Of a DNA stretch of 57,214 nt, positions 8,506 to 16,063 are shown piece after piece. Made by a program: the position numbers and the translations under genes. This DNA comes from Candidatus Coprenecus avistercoris (GTDB lineage Bacteria > Bacteroidota > Bacteroidia > Bacteroidales > UBA932). The stretch's first letter is position 1. Each line of letters opens with the position of its first letter. The stretch is taken from NCBI GenBank assembly GCA_018712275.1, contig DVHI01000084.1, positions 1 to 57,214 of the forward strand, read 5' to 3'. The notes below the pieces were generated by a model. The model ran no database searches and was not told the DNA's origin. It worked only from the letters and a program-made list of their open reading frames with translations.

Positions 8506-9792
8506 TTAATGGTTGTGGGTATGGGCGGGTATGAGGTTGCTTGCGGAGGCCAGCTTGACGTGGGTGGCGCCGCGGGTGACTACGTTCTCACCGCCCTTGA
8601 GGCCTGAGAGTATCTCATAGCGCTGTCCGTCGGTGGCTCCGAGGGTGACTTCCTGTTTCTTGTAGCAGGTCTCGTCCAGCTTGATGAATACGAAATAGTG
8701 GCCCTGGGACTCGGTGACGGCCTCTACGGGGAGGGAGATGACTCCGTCCCTCTCGGCGGAGAGGAGCCATACCTGTGCGAAGGCTCCGGGGAGGATGTCC
8801 TCAGTGCCGTTGAAGGCAAATGTCACGGGGATGTAGGCATTGGTCTCGTCGGTCGAGCGGCCGTAGCCGAGCAGGCGGCCTCCGAGTTCGGTGGTGCTGT
8901 AGACGCGGTCGCCGTATGAGAGCCTGAAGTTTGCGTCCTTGACTCCGGGCAGACGGTTGAGGTATCTTTCGGATACATCGGCCTTGAGGTACATCTTATT
9001 CCCCGTGATGACGCCGGCAAGCGGAGTGCCGACCGAAACATAATCGCCTTCCTTAACTAAGCAGTTTTTGACATATCCTTTGATGGGGGATTTCACCACG
9101 GTGCCGTTCTCACCATCGTTCGAGGCGAGGGCCTCGTAGGTGAGGCGGGCGGTCTCGTAGCGGCCCTTGGCGGCCTCGTACTCCTGGCGGGAGACGATAT
9201 TGTCCTCCACCAGTCTGGCTGCCCTCTCATATTCCTGGCGGGCTGTCTCGTATTCAATCCTGGCCCTCTGTACGGGGTCTCCGTCCTGCAGGTGGCGGGA
9301 GGAGATGGTGAACATGGGGCTGCCCTCATTGACCCTGCTGCCCTCGATCAGAGGTGCTGCGAAGGAAACAATGCCGGGGACGCTTGCCACCACCGTGGTC
9401 TCATCCTCGGGAGCCGGCATGATGCGGCCGCTGACCTCGAGGACTCCGCGGAAGGGACCGGGGACAATAACCTCGGCCGTCACTCCGGCGGCAGCGGCGC
9501 TCTCGGCGCTGAGGGTTATCTCATCGGGACTGGCGTTGCCTCCCTCATGCGAATGGCCGTGGTCGTGGCCCTCATGGCCGTGCCCTTCATGGGCGTGGTG
9601 GTCGTGACCCTCGTGGCTGTGACCCTCGTGTGAGTGATCATGTCCCTCATGGTCGTGATGCGCATGGTCGTGGACCTCCTCGCTGTGGGAGTGACCGTGA
9701 CCGGAACCTGAAGTGTTGTTGCAGGATGAAAGGGCGTAGCAGGTGGCTAAGCAGAGTACGCCCAGAAGAAATGTCTTTATCGTCTGTTTCAT
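8506..9792 (-). CDS. RND periplasmic adaptor (CusB/CzcB-like) with His-rich N-terminus
   Basis: 428 residues. A lipoprotein signal ends at ALSSC (Cys24). Residues 32-82 contain 23 histidines in 51 residues, alternating with Gly, Asp, Glu and Ser, a probable flexible metal scavenger. The membrane-fusion-protein body follows: beta-barrel and lipoyl half 'GVTAEVIVPGPFRGVLEVSG', a helical hairpin with 'ARIEYETARQEYERAARLVE' and 'VSRQEYEAAKGRYETARLTY', the second lipoyl half 'GTVVKSPIKGYVKNCLVKEG', and the membrane-proximal domain near 'GLKGGENVVTRGATHVK'. It links pump and channel and probably hands metal to the pump. First gene of the operon; no metal-responsive regulator is adjacent. Confidence 0.93.
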   Translation of the reverse strand: MKQTIKTFLLGVLCLATCYALSSCNNTSGSGHGHSHSEEVHDHAHHDHEGHDHSHEGHSHEGHDHHAHEGHGHEGHDHGHSHEGGNASPDEITLSAESAAAAGVTAEVIVPGPFRGVLEVSGRIMPAPEDETTVVASVPGIVSFAAPLIEGSRVNEGSPMFTISSRHLQDGDPVQRARIEYETARQEYERAARLVEDNIVSRQEYEAAKGRYETARLTYEALASNDGENGTVVKSPIKGYVKNCLVKEGDYVSVGTPLAGVITGNKMYLKADVSERYLNRLPGVKDANFRLSYGDRVYSTTELGGRLLGYGRSTDETNAYIPVTFAFNGTEDILPGAFAQVWLLSAERDGVISLPVEAVTESQGHYFVFIKLDETCYKKQEVTLGATDGQRYEILSGLKGGENVVTRGATHVKLASASNLIPAHTHNH

Positions 9793-9826
9793 GTAAGAAA
9801 AGTATTTCGGTTGTTAATAAACGCCG

Positions 9827-9834
9827 CAAATGTA
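9827..9834 (-). promoter_or_regulatory. -7 box of the metal-efflux operon
   Basis: Minus-strand TACATTTG, an exact TAnnTTTG match, 34 bases before the adaptor ATG. No good -33 TTTG lies 19-21 bases further upstream. Confidence 0.5.
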
Positions 9835-9897
9835 TATTTCATCCCGTGCAACTCTGTTGCAAAGAAGGCTGTCCGCCTGCCTGCGGTACGGTATTTG

Positions 9898-9905
9898 TAT
9901 TTTTG
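9898..9905 (+). promoter_or_regulatory. -7 box of the DUF4251 gene
   Basis: TATTTTTG matches TAnnTTTG, 30 bases before the ATG at 9936. The -33 element is not evident. Confidence 0.4.
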
Positions 9906-9935
9906 GAGGTGAATCAAATAAAAAAGGAGACAGAT

Positions 9936-10478
9936 ATGAAAGGAATGATTATCGCTTTGATGCTGGCGCTGACCGCAGGAGTGTCCGCGTCAGGAGCCGT
10001 GCCTCAGGACAGGCAGACCCGCAGGGCCATGCAGGCGTATGAGGATTCGGTCAGATTCGCGGCCACCGTGGAGACTATGAAGAATATGGATTTCGTGCTT
10101 GAGGCCGACCGCCTGGTGCTCAAGAGAGGGGAGAATGTCATGGTGACTTCCATGACCAATTTCGTATCCGTTAAGGATGACCGGGCAGTGATACAGGTCG
10201 CCCCTTTCAGCGGCCCCGGAGTCAACGGTGTCGGCGGAGTGACGGTGGACGGACGGATATCGGAAGTGGATTTCCGTGTGAGCCGGAAAGGTGCGGTGTC
10301 CCTGTCGATGTATGTGTCGGGTGCCGTCGCCTCGTGCAAGGTTACATTCACCCTGCCCAAGAACGGCACTACGGCTACAGTACGTATTGATCCCAACTAC
10401 AGTTCCAACGATATCTCCCTGGTCGGCAGGATAGTCCCGACAGAACTGTCCACGGTGTACGAGGGGCTGTCGTTGTGA
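9936..10478 (+). CDS. DUF4251 domain protein (exported)
   Basis: 180 residues from ATG at 9936. An AAGGAG at 9924-9929, unusual in this window, supports the start; the open frame extends far upstream but that part is antisense to the adaptor. Signal peptide: MKGMIIALMLALTAGVSA. The DUF4251 body shows 'FVLEADRLVLKRG', 'TNFVSVKDDRAVIQVAPF', 'GVNGVGGVTVDGRISEVDF' and 'VRIDPNYSSNDISLVGRIVP', the standard order for this Bacteroidota family of small periplasmic beta-rich proteins. No biochemical function is known. A terminator follows at 10501. Confidence 0.88.
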   Translation: MKGMIIALMLALTAGVSASGAVPQDRQTRRAMQAYEDSVRFAATVETMKNMDFVLEADRLVLKRGENVMVTSMTNFVSVKDDRAVIQVAPFSGPGVNGVGGVTVDGRISEVDFRVSRKGAVSLSMYVSGAVASCKVTFTLPKNGTTATVRIDPNYSSNDISLVGRIVPTELSTVYEGLSL

Positions 10479-10500
10479 CGGGGATACGGAAAATTTTATT

Positions 10501-10536
10501 AACTTGCGGCAAGTTTGACAGCCGCAAGTTTTTTTT
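10501..10536 (+). terminator. Intrinsic terminator ending at the AsmA start codon
   Basis: Perfect 10-bp stem AACTTGCGGC / GCCGCAAGTT with a ten-base loop, running into eight T (10529-10536). The next three bases are the ATG of the AsmA gene. As a terminator of the DUF4251 transcript it is textbook; its placement leaves no room for a leader of the next gene. Confidence 0.85.
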
Positions 10537-13500
10537 ATGCCTATGAGACCAGGATTTAAGAAATTCCTCAAAATTACCCTGATATCCATCGCCTCCCTTC
10601 TCGGCCTGTGCGTCGTGGCCATTGCAGTGGCCATGTGGGTAGTATTCACTCCGTCCAGACTGACTCCGATGGTGGAGGACGCGGCGGACAGATATCTCGA
10701 CGCCGACGTGAGGATCGGCAGGGTGGACCTGAAGTTTTTCTCTTCATTTCCCAGGCTCACTCTCAGAATAGATGACGGAGAGCTGACGGTCCGCGGAGCG
10801 GCGGATTCCATCCGGGCGGAGGGTCCTCTGATGCCGCACCGCGATTCCCTCCTGCGGTTTGCCCGATGCAGGGTGACATTTGACCCGGTGGCGCTTCTCA
10901 AGGACCGCCGGGTGATCATTCACCGCGTCCTTCTGGACAGCGCCCGGGTCTATGCGTACCGGGATGCCGGGGGCCGCGCCAACTGGAATTTCATTCCCCC
11001 CTCCCGCGATACGGTGGAGGCGGACGCGGCTGACTCTGCCGGAGGGTTCCGCCCTGAGGCCATTGTCCTGCGCTCGCTCAGGGTCAGAGATGCGGATATT
11101 GTCTTCAATGACCGTTCCAATGATATATATGCCCGGGTCGCCGGGGTGAACACCCGTCTGCGGATGGGCGCGGGGGAGAGGGGTGCTGCGGCCGGAGTGG
11201 AATTCTCCTGCAGGAACCTGCTGCTCAGGCAGAAGGGGAATCTGCTCATGCGGAGGACGGCGGTGCGGCTCAATACCCGGGTGGGGTACAATGCCGACAG
11301 TATGAAGGTGGTGCTGCGCAATGCGGAGCTAGGGGTCAATGACATAAATCTCTCTCTCAGCGGAACGGCGGTACGGGATACAGTCCGCCGGGCGGTGGAC
11401 CTGGACCTGTCGTTCGGGGCGGCGGCTCCTTCGGTGGAGAAGGCTCTCAGGCTCATTCCGGAGTCTGTGGTCAGGCATAAGGACCTGACGGCGGACGGCA
11501 GCGTACTGCTTGAAGGAACCGTGAAAGGGGCTTACGGCAAGGAACTTATGCCGGCGGTATCGCTGTGTCTCAAGATAGAGGATGCTTCGGCCCGGTACGA
11601 GGGGCTTCCCTACGGCATAGATCATCTCTCCGCGGATTTCGATGCGTTCGTGGACCTGATGCGGGAGCGGGAGTCCTATCTGGACCTCAAGATATTCAAG
11701 CTGCAGGGCAATGATATAGACGTCCTGGCCGACGCGAAGGTGACCGAACTGTTCGAGGATCCGTTTATAGTGCTGAATACCAGGGCTAAAGTTAATCTGG
11801 GCAATATCAGCAAGACCTTCCCCCTGCAGGCCGGTATCGAGTATTCGGGTCTGCTGGACGCGGACCTGAAGGTGCGTACCAGGCTGTCAACCATAAGGAA
11901 TCAGGACTTCGGACGTATCTTTGCGGCGGGCAATCTGGACTTGGACGGGGTGACTGTCAGGGATACCGCACACGGAATTGACGCGGTAGGTGACATCGAC
12001 CTGAAGTTCTTCGGGGCGAGGGCGCTGGGCGTGAGCGGTGAGGTGTCCAGACTGCATCTGGAGAGTCCCCGTATCAGTGCGCTGGCTGACAGTCTGAAAC
12101 TTAGAGTAATCTCGACCCGTCCCCGCGATACGACGAGAGTCTTTCAGATGAAGGCCGACTTCGGGATGAACCGGGTGGGCGCTTCTATCGGGGACTCGCT
12201 GAAGGTGTATTGCGGCAAGGGCGGCATCACCGCATCCCTCAGACCCCGGGAGGACCGTCCGGACAAACCGCGGATAGAGGTGCTGGTCGAGACCGACTCT
12301 GTCTTTCTGAAAAACGGGGAAATGACCGGAGGTATGAACAAGGGCACCATATCCCTGGGCGCCGACAAGCTCCGGGATTCGCTCTGGAGGCCCTCCGCCA
12401 CAGTGTCGTTCAACAGGCTCAGGGGTGGTCTGGGCGACTCGCTCAGGATGTTCTGCATGAAGGGTGAGCTCGATGCCTCCATGAGCCTGTACAAGGACAG
12501 GCGTGGAGATTACAGACCACGTCTGAATGTCCGGCTTGAGACCGACTCGATTTTTGCCAGGATGGGGGAGACCGGCGGCGGCATGAAGAAGGGTGTGGTC
12601 CGTATTCAGGCGGACAAGGTGAGGGACTCGCTGTGGATTCCTTCCGGAACGGTGCGGTTCAGCCGGCTGACAGCCAAGGTGCCGCAGTGCGCTCTTCCGG
12701 TACATTTCAACAGTACGGTAGTGAAGGTGGGGGACAGGCAGATATCGCTCGACCGGGCGGCTGTGAGGGTCGGCACCTCCAGCGTATTCCTGACCGGAAC
12801 GGTGCACAACCTCTACGGTGCCATGCGGCACGGCCGTATGCTCAGGGCCAGGCTGGACATCAAGTCCCGGAATCTCAATCTGAATCAGCTGATGCGGGCT
12901 TTCGCATCCCCCGAGGCGGATGAGCAGGACCTGGAGGCGGATACAGTCTCCACGACGCAGATGAGGCTGTTCGAGGTGCCGGACAGGATCAATTTCCAAC
13001 TGACTGCGGATATCGACCGGCTGCGCTTCGGAGAGTATATTTTCCGCGATATCAAGGGCAATGCTGAACTCAGGGACAGCCATATCTACCTGGAGAATCT
13101 CAGTCTCACCGCCCTGGATGACGCTGTCCTGAACGCCTCGCTGATCTACAAGGCGGCATCGTCCCGCTTCGGGTATGCCGGTTTCGACGTCAAGGTGAAG
13201 GACATCGACATCGCCTCTCTGGTGGAGGCCACTCCGGCGATTGACTCGCTGGTGCCCATGCTGGAGTCATTCAAGGGCAAGGTGCAGGTGGACGTGGCTG
13301 CGGAAGGGGTGCTGGACTCCCTGCTGAACATCCGCATCCCGTCACTGCGCTCGGCGGTATATATCCGCGGCGACTCCCTCGTGCTGATGGACGGCAAGAC
13401 CTTTGCGGAGATATCCAGGAAACTGATGTTCAAGAACAAGAAAGAGAATCTCATAGACAGTATCTCCGTCAATATCACCGTAGAGGACGGCAGTGTCAAT

Positions 13501-13944
13501 ATCTATCCCTTCCTCGTGGAGATCGACCGCTATCAGGCGGCTGTCGGCGGGGTGCAGAACCTGGACATGAGTTTCGATTACCACATCTCGCTGCTGAAGT
13601 CTCCTCTGCCGTTCCGGGCCGGGCTGAATATCCGCGGTACGCCGGACGACATGCGTTTCGGCATAGGCAGGGCCAGATATAAGGATGCCGTAACCCCTGT
13701 GGAGACCCGCAAGGTGGATTCCGCGCGGATGAATCTGAGCAATGAGATAACCCGCCGGTTCAGGAATGCCGGCGAGCGCAACCGCTGGGGAGACAGAGCC
13801 GCGGCGCGTACCCGCATCGACTGGGAGCGGAAGCGCGATTCCGTGCGCAGGCATCACCGCATCGTGTTCGAGGAGGACTCGATTCAGTGGGAGAAGGTGG
13901 CTCCCCTGCCGCCCGCTCCGGGAGGCCCTGTCCCCGAGGTTTAA
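10537..13944 (+). CDS. Large AsmA-family membrane-anchored protein
   Basis: 1135 residues. One N-terminal membrane helix (about residues 9-34, rich in Ile/Val/Leu) anchors a long periplasmic beta-rich body. AsmA-type features: 'RLTPMVEDAADRYLDADVRI' after the anchor, 'GRVDLKFFSSFPRLTLRIDD', repeated 'DSARVYAYRDAGGRANWNF'-like strands, and a C-terminal AsmA region with 'DFDAFVDLM', 'SFKGKVQVDVAAEGVLDSLL' and 'LDMSFDYHISLLKSPLPFRA'. AsmA/TamB-like proteins are thought to move lipids between membranes or to aid outer-membrane assembly. Residues about 551-712 hold an 81-residue tandem duplication. The start is the ATG directly after the terminator T-tract; ATG at 10543 is an alternative. Confidence 0.88.
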   Translation: MPMRPGFKKFLKITLISIASLLGLCVVAIAVAMWVVFTPSRLTPMVEDAADRYLDADVRIGRVDLKFFSSFPRLTLRIDDGELTVRGAADSIRAEGPLMPHRDSLLRFARCRVTFDPVALLKDRRVIIHRVLLDSARVYAYRDAGGRANWNFIPPSRDTVEADAADSAGGFRPEAIVLRSLRVRDADIVFNDRSNDIYARVAGVNTRLRMGAGERGAAAGVEFSCRNLLLRQKGNLLMRRTAVRLNTRVGYNADSMKVVLRNAELGVNDINLSLSGTAVRDTVRRAVDLDLSFGAAAPSVEKALRLIPESVVRHKDLTADGSVLLEGTVKGAYGKELMPAVSLCLKIEDASARYEGLPYGIDHLSADFDAFVDLMRERESYLDLKIFKLQGNDIDVLADAKVTELFEDPFIVLNTRAKVNLGNISKTFPLQAGIEYSGLLDADLKVRTRLSTIRNQDFGRIFAAGNLDLDGVTVRDTAHGIDAVGDIDLKFFGARALGVSGEVSRLHLESPRISALADSLKLRVISTRPRDTTRVFQMKADFGMNRVGASIGDSLKVYCGKGGITASLRPREDRPDKPRIEVLVETDSVFLKNGEMTGGMNKGTISLGADKLRDSLWRPSATVSFNRLRGGLGDSLRMFCMKGELDASMSLYKDRRGDYRPRLNVRLETDSIFARMGETGGGMKKGVVRIQADKVRDSLWIPSGTVRFSRLTAKVPQCALPVHFNSTVVKVGDRQISLDRAAVRVGTSSVFLTGTVHNLYGAMRHGRMLRARLDIKSRNLNLNQLMRAFASPEADEQDLEADTVSTTQMRLFEVPDRINFQLTADIDRLRFGEYIFRDIKGNAELRDSHIYLENLSLTALDDAVLNASLIYKAASSRFGYAGFDVKVKDIDIASLVEATPAIDSLVPMLESFKGKVQVDVAAEGVLDSLLNIRIPSLRSAVYIRGDSLVLMDGKTFAEISRKLMFKNKKENLIDSISVNITVEDGSVNIYPFLVEIDRYQAAVGGVQNLDMSFDYHISLLKSPLPFRAGLNIRGTPDDMRFGIGRARYKDAVTPVETRKVDSARMNLSNEITRRFRNAGERNRWGDRAAARTRIDWERKRDSVRRHHRIVFEEDSIQWEKVAPLPPAPGGPVPEV
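12187..12672 (+). repeat. Two 81-codon tandem repeats inside the AsmA-like gene
   Basis: Unit 1 (12187-12429) and unit 2 (12430-12672) translate to parallel series: 'IGDSLKVYCGKGGITASL' versus 'LGDSLRMFCMKGELDASM', 'VETDSVFLKNGEMTGGMNKG' versus 'LETDSIFARMGETGGGMKKG', and 'ADKLRDSLWRPSATVSFNRL' versus 'ADKVRDSLWIPSGTVRFSRL'. They look like added rungs of the periplasmic beta-structure. Confidence 0.8.
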
Positions 13945-13972
13945 AAAAGTTCATTTCTTGAGAAATCTTTTA

Positions 13973-13980
13973 TAAATTTG
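13973..13980 (+). promoter_or_regulatory. -7 box of the rmlA-rmlB-ABC-F operon
   Basis: TAAATTTG is an exact TAnnTTTG match 34 bases before the rmlA ATG and 28 bases after the AsmA stop. The -33 element is weak. Confidence 0.5.
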
Positions 13981-14014
13981 CACGATAACTTCAAAACAAC
14001 ACATAACTTCTATT

Positions 14015-14926
14015 ATGAAAGGAATCGTACTCGCCGGAGGCTCCGGCACCAGACTGTATCCCATAACGAAGGGTATCAGCAAGCAGTTGATCCCGATATA
14101 TGACAAACCGATGGTGTATTACCCCGTGTCCGTGCTGATGCTGGCCGGTATCCGGGAGATTCTCATAATATCCACGCCCGCCGACCTGCCCGGCTTCAGG
14201 CGTCTGCTCGGGGACGGCTCTGATTACGGAGTGCGCTTCGAGTATGCCGAGCAGCCCTCTCCCGACGGACTGGCCCAGGCCTTCATTATCGGCCGTGAGT
14301 TCATCGGCAGCGATGCCGCCTGCCTGGTGCTTGGAGACAACATCTTCTACGGCAGCTATTTCACCGTCATGCTGCGCAGGGCCGTGAACAGGGCCGAGAA
14401 AGAGGGTCTTGCCACGGTCTTCGGTTACTGGGTGGCCGATCCCGAGCGTTACGGTGTGGCGGAGATAGATTCCAAGGGCAATGTGCTCAGCATCGAGGAA
14501 AAGCCTAAGGAGCCCAAGTCCAACTATGCCGTCACCGGCCTCTATTTCTATCCCAACGAGGTGGTGGACGTGGCGGCCAATGTGAAGCCCTCAGCCCGCG
14601 GAGAACTGGAGATAACCTCCGTCAACCAGGAGTTCCTGGAGCGCGGCAAGCTCCGCCTGGAGACCCTGGGACGCGGATTTGCCTGGCTGGACACCGGTAC
14701 GCACGACTCGCTGGCCGAGGCATCTACATTCATCGAGGTGATCGAGAAGCGTCAGGGTCAGAAGGTGGCCTGTCTGGAGGACATCGCCCTGCGCAGCGGC
14801 TGGATTACCCCCGACCAGCTCCGTGAGACGGCCAAGCCCATGAGCAAGAACCAGTACGGTCAGTATCTGCTCCGCATCGCCGACGAGGAGGAGCAGAAGC
14901 TGGCCAGGAAACATCATAACAAATAA
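14015..14926 (+). CDS. rmlA: Glucose-1-phosphate thymidylyltransferase
   Basis: 303 residues, normal RmlA/RfbA length. Makes dTDP-glucose from dTTP and glucose-1-phosphate, the first step of dTDP-rhamnose synthesis. The nucleotide-binding start [20 protein letters not shown] and '[20 protein letters not shown]' are diagnostic, followed by '[10 protein letters not shown]', '[19 protein letters not shown]' and '[18 protein letters not shown]'. It is 12 bases upstream of rmlB. rmlC and rmlD are not in this window, so the rest of the pathway is encoded elsewhere or the dTDP-4-keto sugar goes to another product. Confidence 0.96.
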   Translation: MKGIVLAGGSGTRLYPITKGISKQLIPIYDKPMVYYPVSVLMLAGIREILIISTPADLPGFRRLLGDGSDYGVRFEYAEQPSPDGLAQAFIIGREFIGSDAACLVLGDNIFYGSYFTVMLRRAVNRAEKEGLATVFGYWVADPERYGVAEIDSKGNVLSIEEKPKEPKSNYAVTGLYFYPNEVVDVAANVKPSARGELEITSVNQEFLERGKLRLETLGRGFAWLDTGTHDSLAEASTFIEVIEKRQGQKVACLEDIALRSGWITPDQLRETAKPMSKNQYGQYLLRIADEEEQKLARKHHNK

Positions 14927-14938
14927 TAACATCTGACA

Positions 14939-16051
14939 ATGGAATTCAAGCGCAACATACTGATAACCGGCGGCGCGGGCTTCATCGGGAGCCACGTCGT
15001 GCGCCTCTTCGTGAACAAGTACCCCGAGTACCGTATCGTAAACCTGGACAAGCTGACCTACGCGGGCAACCTGGCCAACCTGAAGGACATCGAGCAGGCC
15101 CCGAACTACGTGTTCGTACGTGCCGACATCTGCGACTTCGAGACGGTGTGCGGAATCTTTGAGAAATACGACATCGACGGCGTGATCCACCTTGCTGCCG
15201 AAAGCCACGTGGACCGCTCCATCAAGGACCCCTTCACCTTCGCGAGGACCAATGTGCTCGGCACCCTGTCCATGCTCCAGGCCGCCAAGCATCACTGGGA
15301 CGGGAAGTGGGAGGGCAAGCGCTTCTACCACATCTCTACCGACGAGGTGTACGGCGCCCTTGAACTGACCCATCCGGAGGGTATTCACTCGGACATCAGC
15401 GCCCACGAGGTGTACGGGGACGAGTTCTTCCGCGAGACCACGCGATACAGTCCCCACAGCCCCTACAGCGCCTCTAAGGCTTCTTCCGACCATTTCGTAC
15501 GGGCCTTCCACGACACCTACGGGATGCCTACCATAGTTACGAACTGCTCGAACAACTACGGCCCCTACCAGTTCCCGGAGAAACTGATACCCCTGTTCAT
15601 CAACAATATCCGCCACCGCAAGCCCCTGCCTGTGTACGGCAAGGGCGAGAACGTTCGCGACTGGCTGTATGTGGAGGACCACGCGAGGGCCATCGACCTC
15701 ATCTTCCACGAGGGGAAGGTGGCCGAGACGTACAACATCGGCGGTTTCAACGAGTGGAAGAACATCGACCTAATCAAGGTCATCATCAAGACCGTGGACC
15801 GTATCCTGGGCAATCCGGAAGGCTATTCGGACAGCCTCATCACCTACGTCACGGACCGTGCGGGCCACGACCTGCGGTATGCCATCGACGCCACGAAGCT
15901 GCACCGCGAGCTGGGCTGGAGCCCGAGTCTCCAGTTCGAGGAGGGTATCGACAAAACTGTCCGCTGGTATCTCGACAACCAGGCGTGGATGGACAACATC
16001 ACCTCCGGCGAGTACGAGAAGTACTACGAGGACATGTACGGCAACAGATAG
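14939..16051 (+). CDS. rmlB: dTDP-glucose 4,6-dehydratase
   Basis: 370 residues, an extended short-chain dehydrogenase acting on the product of rmlA to give dTDP-4-keto-6-deoxyglucose. The NAD-binding motif GGAGFIGSHVVRLF is at about 11-24; 'IHLAAESHVDRSIKDPFTF', the catalytic 'ISTDEVYG', and 'SPYSASKASSDHFVRAFHDT' (YxxxK) are all present, as are 'NCSNNYGPYQFPEKLIPLFI' and 'GENVRDWLYVEDHARAI'. It is slightly longer than enterobacterial RmlB because of an insert around 'LTHPEGIHSDISAHEVYGDE', common in Bacteroidota. It is 12 bases before the ABC-F gene. Confidence 0.96.
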   Translation: MEFKRNILITGGAGFIGSHVVRLFVNKYPEYRIVNLDKLTYAGNLANLKDIEQAPNYVFVRADICDFETVCGIFEKYDIDGVIHLAAESHVDRSIKDPFTFARTNVLGTLSMLQAAKHHWDGKWEGKRFYHISTDEVYGALELTHPEGIHSDISAHEVYGDEFFRETTRYSPHSPYSASKASSDHFVRAFHDTYGMPTIVTNCSNNYGPYQFPEKLIPLFINNIRHRKPLPVYGKGENVRDWLYVEDHARAIDLIFHEGKVAETYNIGGFNEWKNIDLIKVIIKTVDRILGNPEGYSDSLITYVTDRAGHDLRYAIDATKLHRELGWSPSLQFEEGIDKTVRWYLDNQAWMDNITSGEYEKYYEDMYGNR

Positions 16052-16063
16052 CATCACGTCCGG

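Noticed and set aside
9630-9935. N-terminal extension of the DUF4251 protein
   Set aside because: Runs antisense through the adaptor gene; a signal peptide and AAGGAG mark the start at 9936.
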